The notes under the pieces are model-generated. The model searched no databases. It saw only the letters and a program-made list of their open reading frames with translations, and was not told the DNA's origin. This document shows positions 1 through 8,645 of a stretch of 64,000 nt of DNA, piece by piece (position 1 is the stretch's first letter; every line of letters starts with the position of its first letter). A program made the translations under genes and the position numbers. Source of the stretch: Pelagomonas calceolata (taxonomy: Eukaryota; Sar; Pelagophyceae; Pelagomonadales; Pelagomonadaceae); the NCBI GenBank assembly GCA_918797485.1, contig CAKKNE010000005.1, positions 2,604,001 through 2,668,000 on the forward strand, read 5' to 3'.

Positions 1-108
1 GCGGCAGGTGCGGTGGAGCTCGCCGTCCGTCGCGTCGCTGTCGGACTTCGATTCTTCGCCCGAGCTGATTATCGGTCCAGCACTGCTTTGTTGTACGTTT
101 TTCGCCAT
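1..108 (-). CDS. partial gene at left edge, N-terminus only
   Basis: An ATG on the minus strand at 108 opens a frame that stays open for 36 codons to the window edge. It begins MAKNVQQSSAGP and continues into an acidic Ser/Asp/Glu-rich stretch (SSGEESKSDSDATDGE). The rest lies outside the window, so no family can be named. Support for a real gene is the open frame plus a good copy of the recurrent CTAG promoter-like element 200 bp upstream of this ATG (308-330), the same spacing seen for confident genes here. It could be chance given the short length. Confidence 0.45.
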   Translation of the reverse strand, partial: MAKNVQQSSAGPIISSGEESKSDSDATDGELHRTCR

Positions 109-307
109 GCCGGTGCGCGTCGGCGGCGTTGATGCTAAGCGATGCAGTCAGGCCCCAAGGTGCAGTGAGGTTCAGGTGCACGACGATTAGAGTTTCGTGC
201 ACATGCTTCAAAGCACGCGTCGTGGCATCAAAAAGCAGTCTCTGGCCTAATTTCCTGGCGTGTAGCTGCAACGCGGAGGCGTTTTGAGGCACACGCTTCA
301 CGCGCTT

Positions 308-330
308 CTAGTGACTTACAGACCGCTAGC
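308..330 (+). promoter_or_regulatory. CTAG element, copy 1
   Basis: Left half CTAGTGACTTACA, right half CCGCTAGC, 23 nt in all. It lies 200 bp upstream of the minus-strand ATG at 108, in the 332-bp spacer 109-440, in which I see nothing else. See the finding on this element for the whole family. Confidence 0.6.
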
Positions 331-440
331 AAATCGGCAGCGCGCCAGGGTTCAACGCGCGGAGGACGGAGGTGTGGCAGCTCACCGGAGCGCATAAAGC
401 CACGTCGACAAAACAACAGGCGTCAAAATTCCACAAGAAG

Positions 441-2792
441 TTAAAACCCCCCGACCGCGTCCGCGAAGCCGGCCGGCGCCCACGTCGCCAGGGCCCAGGC
501 GCCGTCGGCCGCGCCGCTCTTCGCCGCCTCGAGCTCGGCGGCCACGGCCTCGAGCTCGTCGGCCTCCAGCGCCACGTCGAGCAACGTGCTCGCGGGCGCC
601 ACGTCCCGGCGGAAGGAGCACGAGAGCGTGGACGCGAGCGCGACGACGGAACCTGGTGCCGCGGCGCCCAGCGCCGCCGCGTGGCCGCCCGTCGCCAGCA
701 CGCGCACGCCGAGCGACTGAGGACCGGAAACTAACCGAAACGCCGTCGCGTTCGACGCCGAGGCCTCCCGCGCGAGCAGGGACGCGACGAACGCAGTAGC
801 TGACGCATCATCATCCAAAAGCCGGTGGCGGTACAACGCCGCGTCGGCGCCGCCGAAAACATACCCAACATGAGTACCACACGCCTGGCACGCCAGCCGC
901 CGCGCCAGCCGCCCGCCGCACTGCTGGTGGCAGCCCCGCGGCGCCTCGAGCGTCTTCGCGCCGATTTTTAGGAGCGACGTGTCCGCGCCGCAGAGCCGGA
1001 TCGAGCAGCGCCCGACGAAGCGTTCTCCATCAATAGGTACGGTCGCCGCGCTCTGCAGGACGGGCTGGGCCGTGTCGCAGGACAGCGCCGCGGCGACCTC
1101 GTCGGGCTCGAGGTCGCCGTCGCGGACGCGCGCGGTCGCCTCGCGGCGCGGGGCTAGTGGCGCGGAGCAGGCCCTACAGGCCGGTGCCGCCGGCGGTTCT
1201 GTAATTGTGCCGTGGTCCTCAAAAATAACCGTGGCGGCCTCGGCGTCGCGCGCGCCGGGGGCGAGCCGTCTCAATCTAGAATACGGCAGGCGCACGCGTA
1301 GGAATTTCGCGCCGTCCTGTTTGACCTTGGACGCCTGACATTTGTTTGGTTCCAACTGCGCGGGCAGGCGCAGCGTCTCGCGCGTGGTCGGCGAGGCGAG
1401 CTCGACGCGGTCGCCGTCCACGCTCAGCTCGCCGCGGCCGTCGGGCAGCGTGAGCACGAAGGTCCGGATGCCGGGCAGGTGCTCGACGCGGCCGCCGGCG
1501 AAGGTATAGGGCTCTTTGGTTTTTGTTGTTGTCGGCGCGGCGGCCGGCGCGGGCGGCGTCGGTGGGTCGGCCGGCTTCGGCGGCGTTGGCGGAGGCACAG
1601 GCGCGGCGACAGGCGGCGCCGCGGGCGGCGCGGCGCGGGCCAGGGCCTGGCGGGTCGCTTTGGAAGCGAAGCCGCCGACGGCCGCCGCGGCCTTCGGGGG
1701 AGGCGGCGGCGCGACGGTGGCCGACGCGGCAGCTGGAGGCGCCTTCGGGGCCGCGGGCGGCGGCGGCGCGGCGGAAATGGACGGCGCGGCCCAGACGGCC
1801 GCTTCCTTCGCGGCCCAGTCGACGCGGACGACGCGCGGCGCCTCGCAGAGCATCGTACCGGCCCGCGTCTCGAGGCGGCAGCTCAGGACCGTCGGGGAGG
1901 GACACGTCGACCGCGTCGCCGCGCGCTTGTCGCCCTGGCGCCTGTAGTGCGCGCAGGCAGCCGTGGCCTCGGAGAGCGATATTTTGAGGTCCTCTTCCAC
2001 GTACTCCGACGCGAGCGGCTCCTCGTCCAGAAACGCCGCGTCCCGCAGCGTGACCACGAACCCCGCGTCCTCGTCCGGGAGCGGGTCGAGCGATATGGTC
2101 AGAGCGACCTCGCGGCCCGCGAACCTTGTTGAGGTGACGTCGATCGTGCCGTCATACGAAACCTCCTTTTCAGGTTGCACGGAAGGCGCGTCCGGGGCGA
2201 GCCCCGCCTGCAGCTGCTCGGGGTCGATGGCCGCCGTCGCCGCCTTGCACTTCTCGCCCAGTTCTTTAGCTCGGCGCTGGGCCGCCTCGACGTCACTACT
2301 GCGTTTCGAGACGCTCTCGGCCGCTTCCATAGCTTTGGCCCGCGCGTCGGCCGCCTCGCGCTGCGCCGCCTCGAGCTCGGCCCGGGCCTCGGCGATGGCG
2401 CGGCGCGCGGCGGTCTCGCGCTGCGACGCCTTCTTCGTCGACACCTTGGCCGTCATTTGGAGCTGGCGCCGGAGCTTGTCCATCTCCTTCTCCGCGGCTC
2501 GGGCAGCACTCAACGCCTCGGCCGCGGAGAGCGACGACACGTGGGCGCCGAGCTCGCGTTCCAAATCGCGGACGGCCTTCGGGTCCGGCGGCGGCGCGCG
2601 GCCCCTCCTCAATGTTTCGGGCGCGGCGAGCGCCTGGCGCTCAACGTCGGAGTCGTCGCTGTCGACGTCGAAGCGCGAGTAGTCGAGGCCGTACTTTTTG
2701 GGCACGGGCTGCTTCGGCGCGGCCGGCGGCACGAAGAGGTTCGTCGTTTTTTGTTGGCGGTGCTTGCCTTTTAGCTTTTTGTTGTTGACCAT
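441..2792 (-). CDS. CS-like / Cys-rich domain protein, unknown function
   Basis: The product is 783 aa, starting at the ATG at 2792. Residues 1-60 are basic then acidic; residues about 75-195 are Ala/Glu/Arg-rich predicted coiled coil. A Pro/Ala linker follows at about 330-440. Next comes a beta-rich segment with 'LPGIRTFVLTL' and 'GAKFLRVRLPYSRL', which resembles the CS/p23-like fold of PIH1-type R2TP/dynein-assembly cofactors. The last ~250 residues hold Cys pairs (CRAC, CQACG), then 'HVGYVF', suggesting zinc binding; this resembles, without proving, UBE3D/HECT_2 or Yippee-like Cys domains. No catalytic motif can be assigned. It shares a divergent spacer with the reverse-transcriptase ORF. 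A co-chaperone or ubiquitin-ligase-like role is inference only. Confidence 0.7.
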   Translation of the reverse strand: MVNNKKLKGKHRQQKTTNLFVPPAAPKQPVPKKYGLDYSRFDVDSDDSDVERQALAAPETLRRGRAPPPDPKAVRDLERELGAHVSSLSAAEALSAARAAEKEMDKLRRQLQMTAKVSTKKASQRETAARRAIAEARAELEAAQREAADARAKAMEAAESVSKRSSDVEAAQRRAKELGEKCKAATAAIDPEQLQAGLAPDAPSVQPEKEVSYDGTIDVTSTRFAGREVALTISLDPLPDEDAGFVVTLRDAAFLDEEPLASEYVEEDLKISLSEATAACAHYRRQGDKRAATRSTCPSPTVLSCRLETRAGTMLCEAPRVVRVDWAAKEAAVWAAPSISAAPPPPAAPKAPPAAASATVAPPPPPKAAAAVGGFASKATRQALARAAPPAAPPVAAPVPPPTPPKPADPPTPPAPAAAPTTTKTKEPYTFAGGRVEHLPGIRTFVLTLPDGRGELSVDGDRVELASPTTRETLRLPAQLEPNKCQASKVKQDGAKFLRVRLPYSRLRRLAPGARDAEAATVIFEDHGTITEPPAAPACRACSAPLAPRREATARVRDGDLEPDEVAAALSCDTAQPVLQSAATVPIDGERFVGRCSIRLCGADTSLLKIGAKTLEAPRGCHQQCGGRLARRLACQACGTHVGYVFGGADAALYRHRLLDDDASATAFVASLLAREASASNATAFRLVSGPQSLGVRVLATGGHAAALGAAAPGSVVALASTLSCSFRRDVAPASTLLDVALEADELEAVAAELEAAKSGAADGAWALATWAPAGFADAVGGF

Positions 2793-2995
2793 GGCTGCCG
2801 CTTATCGGCTGCTGCCGCTTTGCCGCTGTCCAAGGCTATCTCCCCAGGCCTTGGCAGAGCTCGATCTAAGGGTTTCCGGGGCGCAGGGCTCAGCGCTCCG
2901 TGTGTAACTATTGTATTCAAAGCTGGTGCTGATCCAGCGCGCAAACAACGCCGATCAGCCGCCTCGGCTGCTGTTTTTTTTTTCTTTTTAGCTTG

Positions 2996-3014
2996 CTAGT
3001 GCCTTAACGCTAGC
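2996..3014 (+). promoter_or_regulatory. CTAG element, copy 2
   Basis: Left half CTAGTGCCTTAA runs directly into CGCTAGC (19 nt, the shortest good copy). It lies between divergent genes, 204 bp from the minus-strand ATG at 2792 and 178 bp from the plus-strand ATG at 3192. A T-rich run (2973-2989) lies just to its left. The spacer 2793-3191 holds nothing else I can support. Confidence 0.6.
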
Positions 3015-3191
3015 TAGTTCCGTGCAAATAACTCTCCCGCGCTCCGCGCGCACACGCTGCCCTTGGCCTTCTTGTGAGCTAAGTCGGGCAGCAATCCAGT
3101 TCAGAAGAGATGACGTCGCTTGCGCTGCAACGCGTTTTTGTGATCGAGATGCCTGTAGCTGGATTCTGCTGATCTGTGCTCCGCGTGCAAA

Positions 3192-6100
3192 ATGAAGCGC
3201 GGTGCGGTCGCGGTCGACTCCGACGCGTCGGACTCGTCGCCTGCGGCAGACGAGGAACCGGGGGCAGCGGTGGCTGCCCCGCGGGCGCCGAGCGTAGACG
3301 GGGTGCCGGACGCGAGGACGGCGGGGGCGAAGAAGCCGCCGGCGCGAGGGCGTCCGCGTCAACGCGCGAGGCGAGACAAGGAAGGTGTGATGGAGGACCC
3401 GGACGGCACGGAGTGCGATGCTCCGAGGCAGCCGAAGGCAGATGCCTTGCGGGCCCTCTGCCGTGAGGCCCGCTCCACACGAGCACCGCCGCCGCCACCG
3501 GCGAGTCGGAGCCGAAGTGGACGGTCGCAGTCGCCGCCGCCGCGGCGGGCGCGTCGCGAGCGGCCCGTCGACTCGGGTCAGGCGTCGACGCCGGCCACGG
3601 CGCCGCCCAGACCGGCGCCTCTAGATACAAGACGAGCGGCCGAAGACGTGGGAGCTGTACGGCCGCCATCAGATCCGGCGCGGGGCCGGGATCCGACGCC
3701 TCGCGCTCTCCCGAGTGGTGGTATTGCCGAGTTCCGCGTCCCGGAGCAGAACGCCGCCGCCGCGAGTTGGGTACCCCAACACCCTAAACGTTTCAGCAGG
3801 GCGTCGCCGAGGCGCTCGCCTCGCGGACATCCCAGCTCGCCGCCCGCGGCGCCGCGGAAGAAGAAGCGGAGCGCGGAGAACACGGGGCCGGAGCGTACGC
3901 GCAGTCGGGCGCGATCCCGTCGATCGGCGGCTCCATCGCCGACTGGTAGGGGATTGATGGCCGCTTTTGTCCAAGGGAATAGTCTGCGGTGCCTCGAGCC
4001 TCGAGAGGGTGACCCCGAGCCCGCCGCGGGCGACGCCGCGGCCGCGCCGCCGCCGGCCGCTGACGCGACGGAGACGGCGCCCCCGCCGGTCGTGGGCGCG
4101 GCAGACGATCCCCCCGACGACGCCGATGAGCGGGCGCGGCGGGCGGGTCTCTTACTCGAGACGCCCGAGGAGCGTGCCGCGGCCGCCCGTCGGTCGCGCT
4201 CGCCGAGACGCGCGGCCGGCGCGGACAACGGGGTCCACGAGGTCGACGGCGACGACGCGAGCGACGCGGGCAGGTCGGTGGGTTCGGTCGAGTACAACGC
4301 GCACGCCGTCGACCGCCTGGACCGGCTCTTAGCGGGCCAGGAGTTCGACGACGAAGACGGATCGTGGCGCGTGAAACGGGTCATGTTCGACGCGGAATTC
4401 GAGGTTCCAGTGGCGCTCTACTACCGCGCGACGCTCGACGAGGTACCCGCCGATGGCGTGTGCGAATCCTCCGCCGCGTCCGAGGTGCGGGGCTTGGTAC
4501 GAAACACGACGCGCGTCCGGAGAGAAGACGCGCGGCGGGCGGCTCTGGAGATGTCGAAGGCCGAGCGTTTGGAGGCGAGGGCGCTCCCGAAATTGCCGGC
4601 CATTAGGGTGCCGGCGGCGAGCGAACAATTCACGGCCATCGACGGCGTCGACTCGATGGACATCTTCGTCTGTAAGCTTCACGGCATCGCGAGCGTGCCG
4701 AGGTCTCTGGTTAGCCGGTGGGCTCGCGCGATGGCGAAGACGCTTCGCTGGGTGATCGACGCGGAGGACGCCGGCGACGACGACCGGCTCAGGCGCGCTT
4801 TGCTCTGGCGTAAGGGTCTCGCTCAATTCCTGCTACGGCGCGTTAAAGGGGGTGGGGCGCGCAAGCGGAATCGCCGCCACGCCGTGTTCCACCGCCGTTT
4901 TTTGATGTTCGAGAACGGGGCCTACGCGGCGCTACTCGCGTCGTGGGCCTCGGACCTCGAGGCCGCCAAGCGGCGCGGCCCGGGGTCGCACAGGGTCCAG
5001 GACGACGCGGCGAAGGTCAAACGGGCCGAAGAGCTCGTGCGGGCCGGCGAACTATCGAAGGCGAACAGCGCGCTGTTGAGCGAGGGGACGCTGGACCCGA
5101 GAAACCCTGCGGTTTATAGGAAACTTAAGGAAAAGCACCCGACGAGGAAGGCGGACGTCGACTTCGACCTCGAGAAGGACTTCCGGCTCGCCGACGAGCT
5201 GCGACCCGATGTGAAGTTCGCGAAGCTGCGGCGCAAGGCCGGCGTCGGGCCAGACGGTTGGAAGAACGAGTACCTGAGCGTGCTCGACCGCGCGCACGAC
5301 GATCCTGACGCGAAGCCGGTTATGGAATTGTGGAAGGAGTTCGCGCGGCTCGAGTCGAACGGCCTTTTCCCGGCCTGGTGGTACTACGGGCAGACGGCCG
5401 TCCGCCTCGTCGCGCTGAACAAAGGAAACGGCGACCCGCGGCCGATTTGCGTGGGAAATAGCGACCGACGCGCTGTCGCCAAGGCCATCGTCGCGGAGGT
5501 TAAGGAAGCCGCGGCGGAGGCGTTGGCCCCCGTGCAGATGGGCGTGGGAGTGAAGGACGGCGCCGCGAAGCTCACCTTCTCTCTGCGCGCGAGCCTCGAG
5601 CTCCACCCCGACTGGGTGTTAATTTTAGTAGATAAGAAGAACGCGTTCAACGAGATCCATCGAGCGGCGTGCATCCGCGCGTTGGCGGCGACGCCTGGCT
5701 TCAAGGGTATCGCGCGCTACGCGTACTTGCACCTCGCGCCGAAGTCGCCCATCGTGATCGGACAGGGGGAGATAGCCGATTTTGCCTCGGAGGAGGGCGG
5801 CCAACAAGGCGACGGCGTCTTCCCGTTGGCGTACTCGGTGGGCTCGTACGCGTCCTGCAAGGCGCTCGATGCGGACGCCGCCGCCGAGGGCGGCATGGCA
5901 CGCTTTTTCTTCGACGATGGTTATATCCACGCGCCGGCCGAAGTCGCCTTTGACATCCTCGCGAAGTACGAGAACGCGATCCTGGTCGACGGCGAAGTCC
6001 CCCAACGAAGGAAGTGCGAGGTTTATAGTCCGACGTGGGGCGCCGGCCTCGGATGCGCGCCGGAGGTCGCGTCGAGGAAGGTTGCGACCTTCCGCGACGC

Positions 6101-6797
6101 CGCGTCGCAGGAAGAGGTGCCCGTCGACACGGACGACGAGGAGTGGGATAATGCCCCCGTCGCTCGCCGGGTGGCCGAGGCGGCGCCGTGGGATGAGGCG
6201 CGGATAGCCGCGGAATATGCCGTGGAGCGCGCCAGAGCCGCCGTGGCGACGAGGGCCGAGCGCGGTAACGCGCCGGTTGATAGGCGCGCCCGTCTCGTGA
6301 ACGGGCAGTACCTGAAAAAGGCCCACAACCTGGATGTGAAGTACAACTCGGTCGGGGGCGTCGAGTGTGGTCCGATGGAGAACACCATTAGGAGCCGCGG
6401 CGAGGTTTGTGGTCTCGCGTTCGGCAGCGCCGGCGAGGCGTCCGCGGACGTCCATCGCCTCGCACGCGTCTGCGCCGACGAGATCGCCGGCAAGCAGTTC
6501 CGAAAGGGCCTGATCGACGCTGATTCGGTCGAGGACGCGGCGGCCATGATTCAGGCCCAGATCTACCGGGAGTGGGGCGTGGCGATTGTCAAGGGTCGGG
6601 CCGAGTGTCTACTGGCTTTGTTGGAATGTACGGTACCGAACGCGTCGCCGCGGTCCAAGGTCGCCTGCGGGAAGTCGCGGGACAAGTTGATTGAACGGGC
6701 GAACGTTGCACATTGTTCGGGGGGGTTTGCCGAGGCGGTTCAGCTTAGAAGGAGGTACGCTGTTATGAAAGAAGCGGCCCGCGCCCGCCGCCGATGA
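3192..6797 (+). CDS. reverse transcriptase of a non-LTR-like retroelement, intact ORF
   Basis: The product is 1201 aa. Residues 1-360 are Arg/Ser/Pro-rich and low in complexity. Residues about 600-960 form a reverse transcriptase: GVGPDGW (684-690), a 'RPICVGNSDRR' block, QMGVGVKDG, VDKKNAFN (813-820, palm Asp 814), GGQQGDG (869-875) and FFDDGYI with catalytic Asp908-Asp909. The D-x-x-NAFN, QQGD and F-x-DD series is that of LINE-like RTs abundant in protists. I see no protease, integrase, RNase H or endonuclease domain; the C-terminal ~240 residues are unassigned. The frame is open throughout and reads cleanly through all RT motifs. A CTAG element sits 178 bp upstream, as for host genes, which may mean a domesticated RT or an element using a host promoter. 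The precise clade needs a tree. Confidence 0.85.
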   Translation: MKRGAVAVDSDASDSSPAADEEPGAAVAAPRAPSVDGVPDARTAGAKKPPARGRPRQRARRDKEGVMEDPDGTECDAPRQPKADALRALCREARSTRAPPPPPASRSRSGRSQSPPPRRARRERPVDSGQASTPATAPPRPAPLDTRRAAEDVGAVRPPSDPARGRDPTPRALPSGGIAEFRVPEQNAAAASWVPQHPKRFSRASPRRSPRGHPSSPPAAPRKKKRSAENTGPERTRSRARSRRSAAPSPTGRGLMAAFVQGNSLRCLEPREGDPEPAAGDAAAAPPPAADATETAPPPVVGAADDPPDDADERARRAGLLLETPEERAAAARRSRSPRRAAGADNGVHEVDGDDASDAGRSVGSVEYNAHAVDRLDRLLAGQEFDDEDGSWRVKRVMFDAEFEVPVALYYRATLDEVPADGVCESSAASEVRGLVRNTTRVRREDARRAALEMSKAERLEARALPKLPAIRVPAASEQFTAIDGVDSMDIFVCKLHGIASVPRSLVSRWARAMAKTLRWVIDAEDAGDDDRLRRALLWRKGLAQFLLRRVKGGGARKRNRRHAVFHRRFLMFENGAYAALLASWASDLEAAKRRGPGSHRVQDDAAKVKRAEELVRAGELSKANSALLSEGTLDPRNPAVYRKLKEKHPTRKADVDFDLEKDFRLADELRPDVKFAKLRRKAGVGPDGWKNEYLSVLDRAHDDPDAKPVMELWKEFARLESNGLFPAWWYYGQTAVRLVALNKGNGDPRPICVGNSDRRAVAKAIVAEVKEAAAEALAPVQMGVGVKDGAAKLTFSLRASLELHPDWVLILVDKKNAFNEIHRAACIRALAATPGFKGIARYAYLHLAPKSPIVIGQGEIADFASEEGGQQGDGVFPLAYSVGSYASCKALDADAAAEGGMARFFFDDGYIHAPAEVAFDILAKYENAILVDGEVPQRRKCEVYSPTWGAGLGCAPEVASRKVATFRDAASQEEVPVDTDDEEWDNAPVARRVAEAAPWDEARIAAEYAVERARAAVATRAERGNAPVDRRARLVNGQYLKKAHNLDVKYNSVGGVECGPMENTIRSRGEVCGLAFGSAGEASADVHRLARVCADEIAGKQFRKGLIDADSVEDAAAMIQAQIYREWGVAIVKGRAECLLALLECTVPNASPRSKVACGKSRDKLIERANVAHCSGGFAEAVQLRRRYAVMKEAARARRR

Positions 6798-6842
6798 ATC
6801 GGCGACGCGCGGTGTCTCCCCCCCAGGGGCTCCGCCCACTAG

Positions 6843-6980
6843 TCCTAGCACCGTAACATCGACTGTTCCGTGCAGAACCTCTCGCTCTGGAAGACCTACG
6901 CCGCCAAGCGGGCGGCGACGTGCTCCCGCGAGGACGACCCTGAGAAGGCGCGGCGCAACCTCGTCCTGGACCACGACTAG
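6843..6980 (+). other. short open stretch, possible terminal exon or gene remnant
   Basis: Downstream of the RT stop, one frame is open from after a TAG near 6848 to a TAG at about 6978. It reads protein-like, including SLWKTYAAKR, REDDPEKARRN and LVLDHD, with no ATG. It is preceded by TTCCGTGCAG (ending 6875), a plausible splice acceptor. A junction with the GTACGC donor-like site at 6755 of the RT ORF does not keep this frame. It may be the last exon of another gene, a remnant, or chance. I do not recognise the sequence. Confidence 0.25.
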
Positions 6981-7013
6981 TCCCTTCTCTTTTTCTAAAA
7001 ACAAACTTACGAA

Positions 7014-8123
7014 TTACGCGAAGAAGTGCTGGATGACGACGTCCACCGGCAACCGGCAGACCGGACACGAATCACCTCTAGCTTGCAGCGCCCGCGCACA
7101 GAGCAAACAGCACGCGATGTGGCCCGTCTCGCCGTGGACGAAGGTGGCATTCCGCGCATCTGTTAAACAGACGACGCACAACGACTCGTTGCCCACCGCC
7201 AGGTCGACCTCGGGGCCCGTCAGCGCCGGCCGTGGCGGTCGCCGCGGCGGTGCTGGTGGTGCCGGTGGCGGCAGCGGCGGCGCGACGCGCGGCTCCGACA
7301 CGCCCACGAGTTCCACAACTTCGAGGTCCCGCGGCGGTTCCCTATTGAGTCGTTGCGAGATCCAGCCCCTTGCTGGACCTTCCACTCGCAATCTAGGTAC
7401 GCAATGTAAAGCGGGATGATCGGAATACTGCTTGGCAGTGACCTCGACGGTCCGTCCACAGGGGATCACCGAGACGATGGCCGAAGACAGCTCCACCGTC
7501 TCTCGGACGACGGCGCCGTCCCTCAAAACAACTCGAAAGGTTAATGGAGCAGCAACAGGCAAGGGCTCCGCTACCGGTCCTCTCTGCCCGCTCAGCGGGT
7601 TCAGATCCTCCGAGATCCAGCCGTCGTCCGTCCGGAGCCTTGCTAGACCTTGTTCATTGACTCGTCTCTCTCTCACCTCAAACACGGCGTCCTTCGGTAA
7701 GGTAAAGGCATGGGTGGACGCTAACTCCAAGCCTCTTCTCACGTAGGCCCCATCCCGACACACGACAACATATCTCCACGCATGTCCTACATCTCGAGCT
7801 CGCCCGACGCAGCACTGGCTTGCTGAACACCAGCCCGGCGTCGGCGTCAATACGCGCAACGCCTTGAGTCCTAATGATTGTTTTCTGGCTAGTCTAGCTC
7901 TAGGTGACGAGTCGTGCCTGAGCGACTCGTCCGGCAACGACGAGGCCTGGTCGACCTCTATCGAATCACCTCTTCGCAGCGTGCAGAGCACGCGGCTGTC
8001 CTCCTCCTTCGAGGCTCGCACTTCCAATCGTTCCGACACGACGTGCCAGGCGTGGCCTTGGACGGGCGGGCGCGGCGGCTGCGCGAAGGGCTGTCTTGCT
8101 GTTCCCGAGAGGACGGAGAGCAT
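7014..8123 (-). CDS. C-terminal RING finger protein with SH3-like repeats
   Basis: The product is 369 aa from the ATG at 8123 (MLSVLSGTARQ). The frame stays open further upstream, but that region reads as low-complexity 5' leader. Residues about 20-300 contain three loosely similar SH3b-like units, each with a 'V(R/L)...G..V.V' core and a 'GW(C/I)S' end (PGWCSASQ, DGWISEDL, RGWISQRL). The last ~55 residues are a RING: CVVC, then CCLLCARAL, then CPVCRLPVDVVIQHFFA at the extreme C-terminus, as in MDM2/IAP/MUL1-type RINGs. The likely role is an E3 ubiquitin ligase. It resembles the RING of the gene at 56671-57945 in placement and in its FA ending. It is convergent with the RT ORF. Confidence 0.75.
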   Translation of the reverse strand: MLSVLSGTARQPFAQPPRPPVQGHAWHVVSERLEVRASKEEDSRVLCTLRRGDSIEVDQASSLPDESLRHDSSPRARLARKQSLGLKALRVLTPTPGWCSASQCCVGRARDVGHAWRYVVVCRDGAYVRRGLELASTHAFTLPKDAVFEVRERRVNEQGLARLRTDDGWISEDLNPLSGQRGPVAEPLPVAAPLTFRVVLRDGAVVRETVELSSAIVSVIPCGRTVEVTAKQYSDHPALHCVPRLRVEGPARGWISQRLNREPPRDLEVVELVGVSEPRVAPPLPPPAPPAPPRRPPRPALTGPEVDLAVGNESLCVVCLTDARNATFVHGETGHIACCLLCARALQARGDSCPVCRLPVDVVIQHFFA

Positions 8124-8645
8124 CGTTGTTCTGTCGTCGCGGCGGCGGCGGCGACTGGTGCTGTGGAGAGCTTTTTTTGTGTGGGAGGCTGTGGCTCTGT
8201 GGTTCCGCGAACGTTGTTGGCTCGTTGCCGGTTGTTGAGAGGAGTTGTAAAACGACCGACAAGGGGTGAAACGCCTTGTCCTGTGCTCCCGCGGGCGACA
8301 AATGCGCTGTGCTGCCGCACTCAGCAGGCCTCGGTCGACTGCCGCGTTGCGCCGCACTCGTCCGTTTCCCGTCGTCTCGCGGAGCGATCAGACCAGAAAA
8401 AGCAAACAAAGGCCGGGCCCTATCGTGCGGGTCGACAAGCTGCATCAAGCTGCAGAGATTGAGGTGGCCAAAGACCGGCTGTGCTCCGCACCTGCGCTCA
8501 TTCGCGTCGCGCAGACAAGCATTTCTGATTAGTTGGTGCCCTGCCTTCACGCGAGGCAACGACTTTTGCTACGCGCACCACAGCGAGCAAGATCACGCAC
8601 AGCTGTGGTGAGAGCAGCACCAGACCGCGACGCGCAACAGCAGCC
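8124..8645. other. 522-bp divergent spacer without recognised element
   Basis: This is the 5' spacer between the RING gene and secA. I looked for the CTAG element on both strands and did not find it, making this one of the few divergent spacers lacking it. It contains a T-run (8170-8177) and GC-rich unique sequence. No RNA gene or ORF is supportable. Confidence 0.5.

Noticed and set aside
441-2792. firm naming as UBE3D
   Set aside because: Only the Cys pairs and 'G.HVGYVF' fit; other zinc domains explain them as well.
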